From contig JAFUPC010000087.1 of NCBI GenBank assembly GCA_017481495.1, forward strand, positions 1 to 60,366: a DNA stretch of 60,366 bases. Reading direction: 5' to 3'. Origin of the DNA: Clostridia bacterium (GTDB taxonomy: Bacteria > Bacillota > Clostridia > Oscillospirales > CAG-272). The notes below the pieces were generated by a model that was not told the DNA's origin, did not search any database, and saw only the letters and a program-made list of their open reading frames with translations. A program made the position numbers and the translations under genes. Each line of letters starts with the position of its first letter. Position 1 is the first letter of the stretch. Below are positions 58,405 through 60,366 of this stretch, piece after piece.

Positions 58405-60069
58405 TTGAACAACGAAAACAACAACGAAGCAAATATAACGAAAAAACAACTTCACGCCAGCCGGACGCCGGTCATGCGGAAGAAAGCTGTGAAACCGGAA
58501 GCGGAAGTGGATTCTGTGGAATCAGAAGAATCCGCGGCACCTGTGGATGCCGTGGTACCTGTGGATGCCGTGGCACCTGTGGATGCCGTGGAGTCAGAAG
58601 ATGCGGCAGATTCTCCTGCACCTGACACGGTACCCTCCGACACAGACGGAACAGATTCCGGGGAAGAAAACGCGCTCCTTGCCGCGTTTGCGGCGATCCG
58701 GGCGGAGGAAGCGGCGGAACAAACAGAAATTTCCCCCAAAACGGGTGTCGGCGACCTCTTTGAGGACACCGACGGGGAAGAATATCTGGATACGGAAGAA
58801 CCTCTGGAAATGGAAGACCATTCTTCCACAGGAGAACCTGCCGGAACAGAGGAAAGTTCCTCCAATACAAAGGGAAAACGCGGCAGAAAAATCTTGAAAA
58901 TCGCCGGAATCGCACTTGCGGCGATCGCGATATGCTATCTGGGCTTCGCATTCTTCCCGGTCGGACCCATCGCGCGGTGGCGGACGATCTACATTCAGAC
59001 GGCTATGACGACCGGGGATCACCAGTGGCTGGCGACCTGCCTGTTCCCGAAGTCGGTCATTGACCGGGCATATACCGAGCCGGGGAATCTTCCTGCCGAT
59101 ACCGATGACGACTGGACACAGCATCTGCAGACAGTGACAAGCGACACCGAGGGAACCGGCACGGAACCGGTATCTGCCGAAACGACCGCGCCCGATACGC
59201 AGACGGAGACGGAAACGGAAACCACGCCCGATACCACAGCACCGGAAGACACCTACAACGACATTCTCGGTCTTGCTGACCTCGTAGTCGGCGGAGAAGA
59301 TTCTGCGGGCAATACCGTCACCGTTGTGGATATGGAGGAAGGACTTTACATCGCGGAATTTACCGGCAAGAGCTGGATGTACGGCATGACCTATCACGGT
59401 TATGTCATGCTCGTGGACGACCCCTCGCGTGTGTTTGTCGGCACGACACCCGAAAAGAAAACGCGCGGCTATCGCATTGGTGAAATGATGGATTATTACG
59501 GCGATGTTGTCGCGGGCATCAACGCAAGCGGTTTTGCCGACCCCAACGACAGCGGCACAGGTGCTGACATCATCGGTGCGTGTATGTCGGAGGGAAGTGC
59601 GTGGGGAACGTATACGAACACGATGGCGAGCATCGTTCTCACGACGGACAACAAGCTGGTCTGCGGATGGCTCGGCGACTGGAGCAATTACACCAACATC
59701 CGCGACGGAATGCAGTTCGGCCCCGTCATCGTCAAGGACGGAAAGAACATCATTGACGACTCCAACGGCGGCGGTCTGGGAATGCACCCGCGTACCGCCA
59801 TCGGACAGCGGGAAGACGGTTCCATTGTCATGATCGTCATCGACGGGCGCGTGATGTCCTCTGCCGGATGCACGGTGTGGGACATGGCGGAAATGATGGT
59901 CACCTACGGTGCGGTCACCGCCGGATGCTGTGACGGCGGCTCGTCGGTCGTGCTGGCGTATGAGGGCGAAGTGCTCAACGACAACTCGTCCAAGAACGCC
60001 GAGCTTGGTCGGCGGATGCCGAATGCGTTTCTGGTGAGAAGCCGGAAGACGGACGAAACGGAAGAATAA
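58405..60069 (+). CDS. Membrane-anchored phosphodiester glycosidase (NAGPA-domain) protein
   Basis: A 554-residue protein. An acidic, low-complexity cytoplasmic N-terminus of about 165 residues includes three 18-bp repeats at 58537-58590 encoding PVDAV units. One transmembrane segment (AGIALAAIAICYLGFAFFP) follows, then a Thr/Glu linker and a C-terminal NAGPA-type domain: VMLVDDPSRVFVG, GINASGF, GVHPRTAIG-type GMHPRTAIGQREDGSIV and IDGRVMSSAGCTV. This domain cleaves sugar-phosphodiester bonds or acts in exopolysaccharide biology. TTG 58405 is proposed as start because GGGAG lies eight bases upstream. ATG 58387 is the alternative and lacks a ribosome binding site. Confidence 0.82.
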   Translation: MNNENNNEANITKKQLHASRTPVMRKKAVKPEAEVDSVESEESAAPVDAVVPVDAVAPVDAVESEDAADSPAPDTVPSDTDGTDSGEENALLAAFAAIRAEEAAEQTEISPKTGVGDLFEDTDGEEYLDTEEPLEMEDHSSTGEPAGTEESSSNTKGKRGRKILKIAGIALAAIAICYLGFAFFPVGPIARWRTIYIQTAMTTGDHQWLATCLFPKSVIDRAYTEPGNLPADTDDDWTQHLQTVTSDTEGTGTEPVSAETTAPDTQTETETETTPDTTAPEDTYNDILGLADLVVGGEDSAGNTVTVVDMEEGLYIAEFTGKSWMYGMTYHGYVMLVDDPSRVFVGTTPEKKTRGYRIGEMMDYYGDVVAGINASGFADPNDSGTGADIIGACMSEGSAWGTYTNTMASIVLTTDNKLVCGWLGDWSNYTNIRDGMQFGPVIVKDGKNIIDDSNGGGLGMHPRTAIGQREDGSIVMIVIDGRVMSSAGCTVWDMAEMMVTYGAVTAGCCDGGSSVVLAYEGEVLNDNSSKNAELGRRMPNAFLVRSRKTDETEE

Positions 60070-60109
60070 TCGGACAAAAGAATATCACAGACCGGGATGC
60101 TATAACCAA

Positions 60110-60144
60110 AGCGGTACTGCGGGCTTTAAGCTTGCGGTGCCGCT
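60110..60144 (+). terminator. Terminator hairpin at the end of the NAGPA gene
   Basis: AGCGGTACTGCGGGC (60110-60124) pairs with GCTTGCGGTGCCGCT (60130-60144) over 15 bp with wobbles and a TTTAA loop. GTTTCTTTG follows. The hairpin contains the stop codon of the convergent LysR gene. Confidence 0.65.
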
Positions 60145-60366
60145 GTTTCTTTGTTTGCTTTAATCATCTCCTCCAGCTTTTTTGCGGCGATGCTCAGAGA
60201 AAAACCGATACGCTTGACAAGGCAGATGCTTCTTTGCGGAATCGGTTCTTTCAGGTTCAGAACGGTGACCGCTTCCCCTGCGTTCGACTGTTCCAGAAAC
60301 GCTTTGGGAACAAAGCCGATTCCCAGATTGTTCCTGACCAGCGGCAGAATCTGATCTGCTGTTGCC
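60126..60366 (-). CDS. C-terminal part of a LysR-type transcriptional regulator (partial)
   Basis: An open frame runs in from the right edge on the minus strand and stops at TAA (60126-60128). It encodes about 80 residues: ATADQILPLVRNNLGIGFVP, KAFLEQ, VLNLKEPIPQRSICLVKRIG and a final helix SLSIAAKKLEEMIKA. This is the end of the LysR substrate-binding domain (GIGFVP motif). The DNA-binding domain and any regulated gene lie outside the window. Confidence 0.8.
   Translation of the reverse strand, partial: ATADQILPLVRNNLGIGFVPKAFLEQSNAGEAVTVLNLKEPIPQRSICLVKRIGFSLSIAAKKLEEMIKANKETAAPQA

Overview
The window looks like the chromosome (or a chromosome-like large replicon) of an anaerobic, spore-forming, probably gut-associated Clostridia member. 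Moderately high GC, strong AGGAGG ribosome binding sites, TTGACA-N17-TATAAT promoters, a T-box-like leader before an eukaryote-type isoleucyl-tRNA synthetase, DUF1836, SpoIID-like cell-wall proteins and a ferredoxin:thioredoxin reductase-like protein all fit that group. No rRNA or tRNA gene, CRISPR array, prophage or conjugation gene was recognised.

Left part (1-12.4 kb): the tail of an unknown gene, a roughly 560-bp inverted-repeat region, ileS with its leader, then a compact plasmid-type maintenance block. The block holds a two-winged-helix protein, an array of about eleven 21-bp iterons, a double-winged-helix Rep-type initiator, and a parA-parB-small protein operon flanked on both sides by clusters of similar short sites. 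Its position beside an essential chromosomal gene is the most striking feature of the window.

Middle part (12.4-46.2 kb): a carbohydrate region. It contains two GH78 rhamnosidase-like enzymes, GH92 and GH38 mannosidases, a GH127 arabinofuranosidase, a parallel beta-helix protein, two glycerophosphodiesterase-family proteins, an SGNH esterase, MFS, EamA and MATE transporters, and one orphan solute-binding lipoprotein. The glycoside hydrolases show no signal peptides, so they probably act on oligosaccharides inside the cell. A ROK regulator heads an operon with a zinc alcohol dehydrogenase, a FGGY kinase and two mannitol-dehydrogenase paralogues that both lack the family histidine; it ends in a wrecked two-component system. 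A second operon (UlaG-like lactonase and a GHL6-like hydrolase) starts from a promoter that faces the ROK promoter.

Right part (46.2-60.4 kb): three cell-envelope genes (two peptidoglycan-binding, one with a SpoIID-like domain) behind a sigma-E-like promoter. Next comes a ten-gene co-directional run: solute-binding lipoprotein, CcdA, TlpA-type thioredoxin, FTR-like protein, two small proteins, a tyrosine recombinase, a DUF5662 protein and two metallophosphoesterases. After that come a solitary PduB-like microcompartment shell protein, a DUF1836 regulator, a membrane-anchored phosphodiester glycosidase-domain protein and the end of a LysR-type regulator. Several dispersed intergenic repeat families (a 90-bp terminal-inverted-repeat element in three copies, a longer element in two copies, and a tandem array of five hairpins) are spread through the window.
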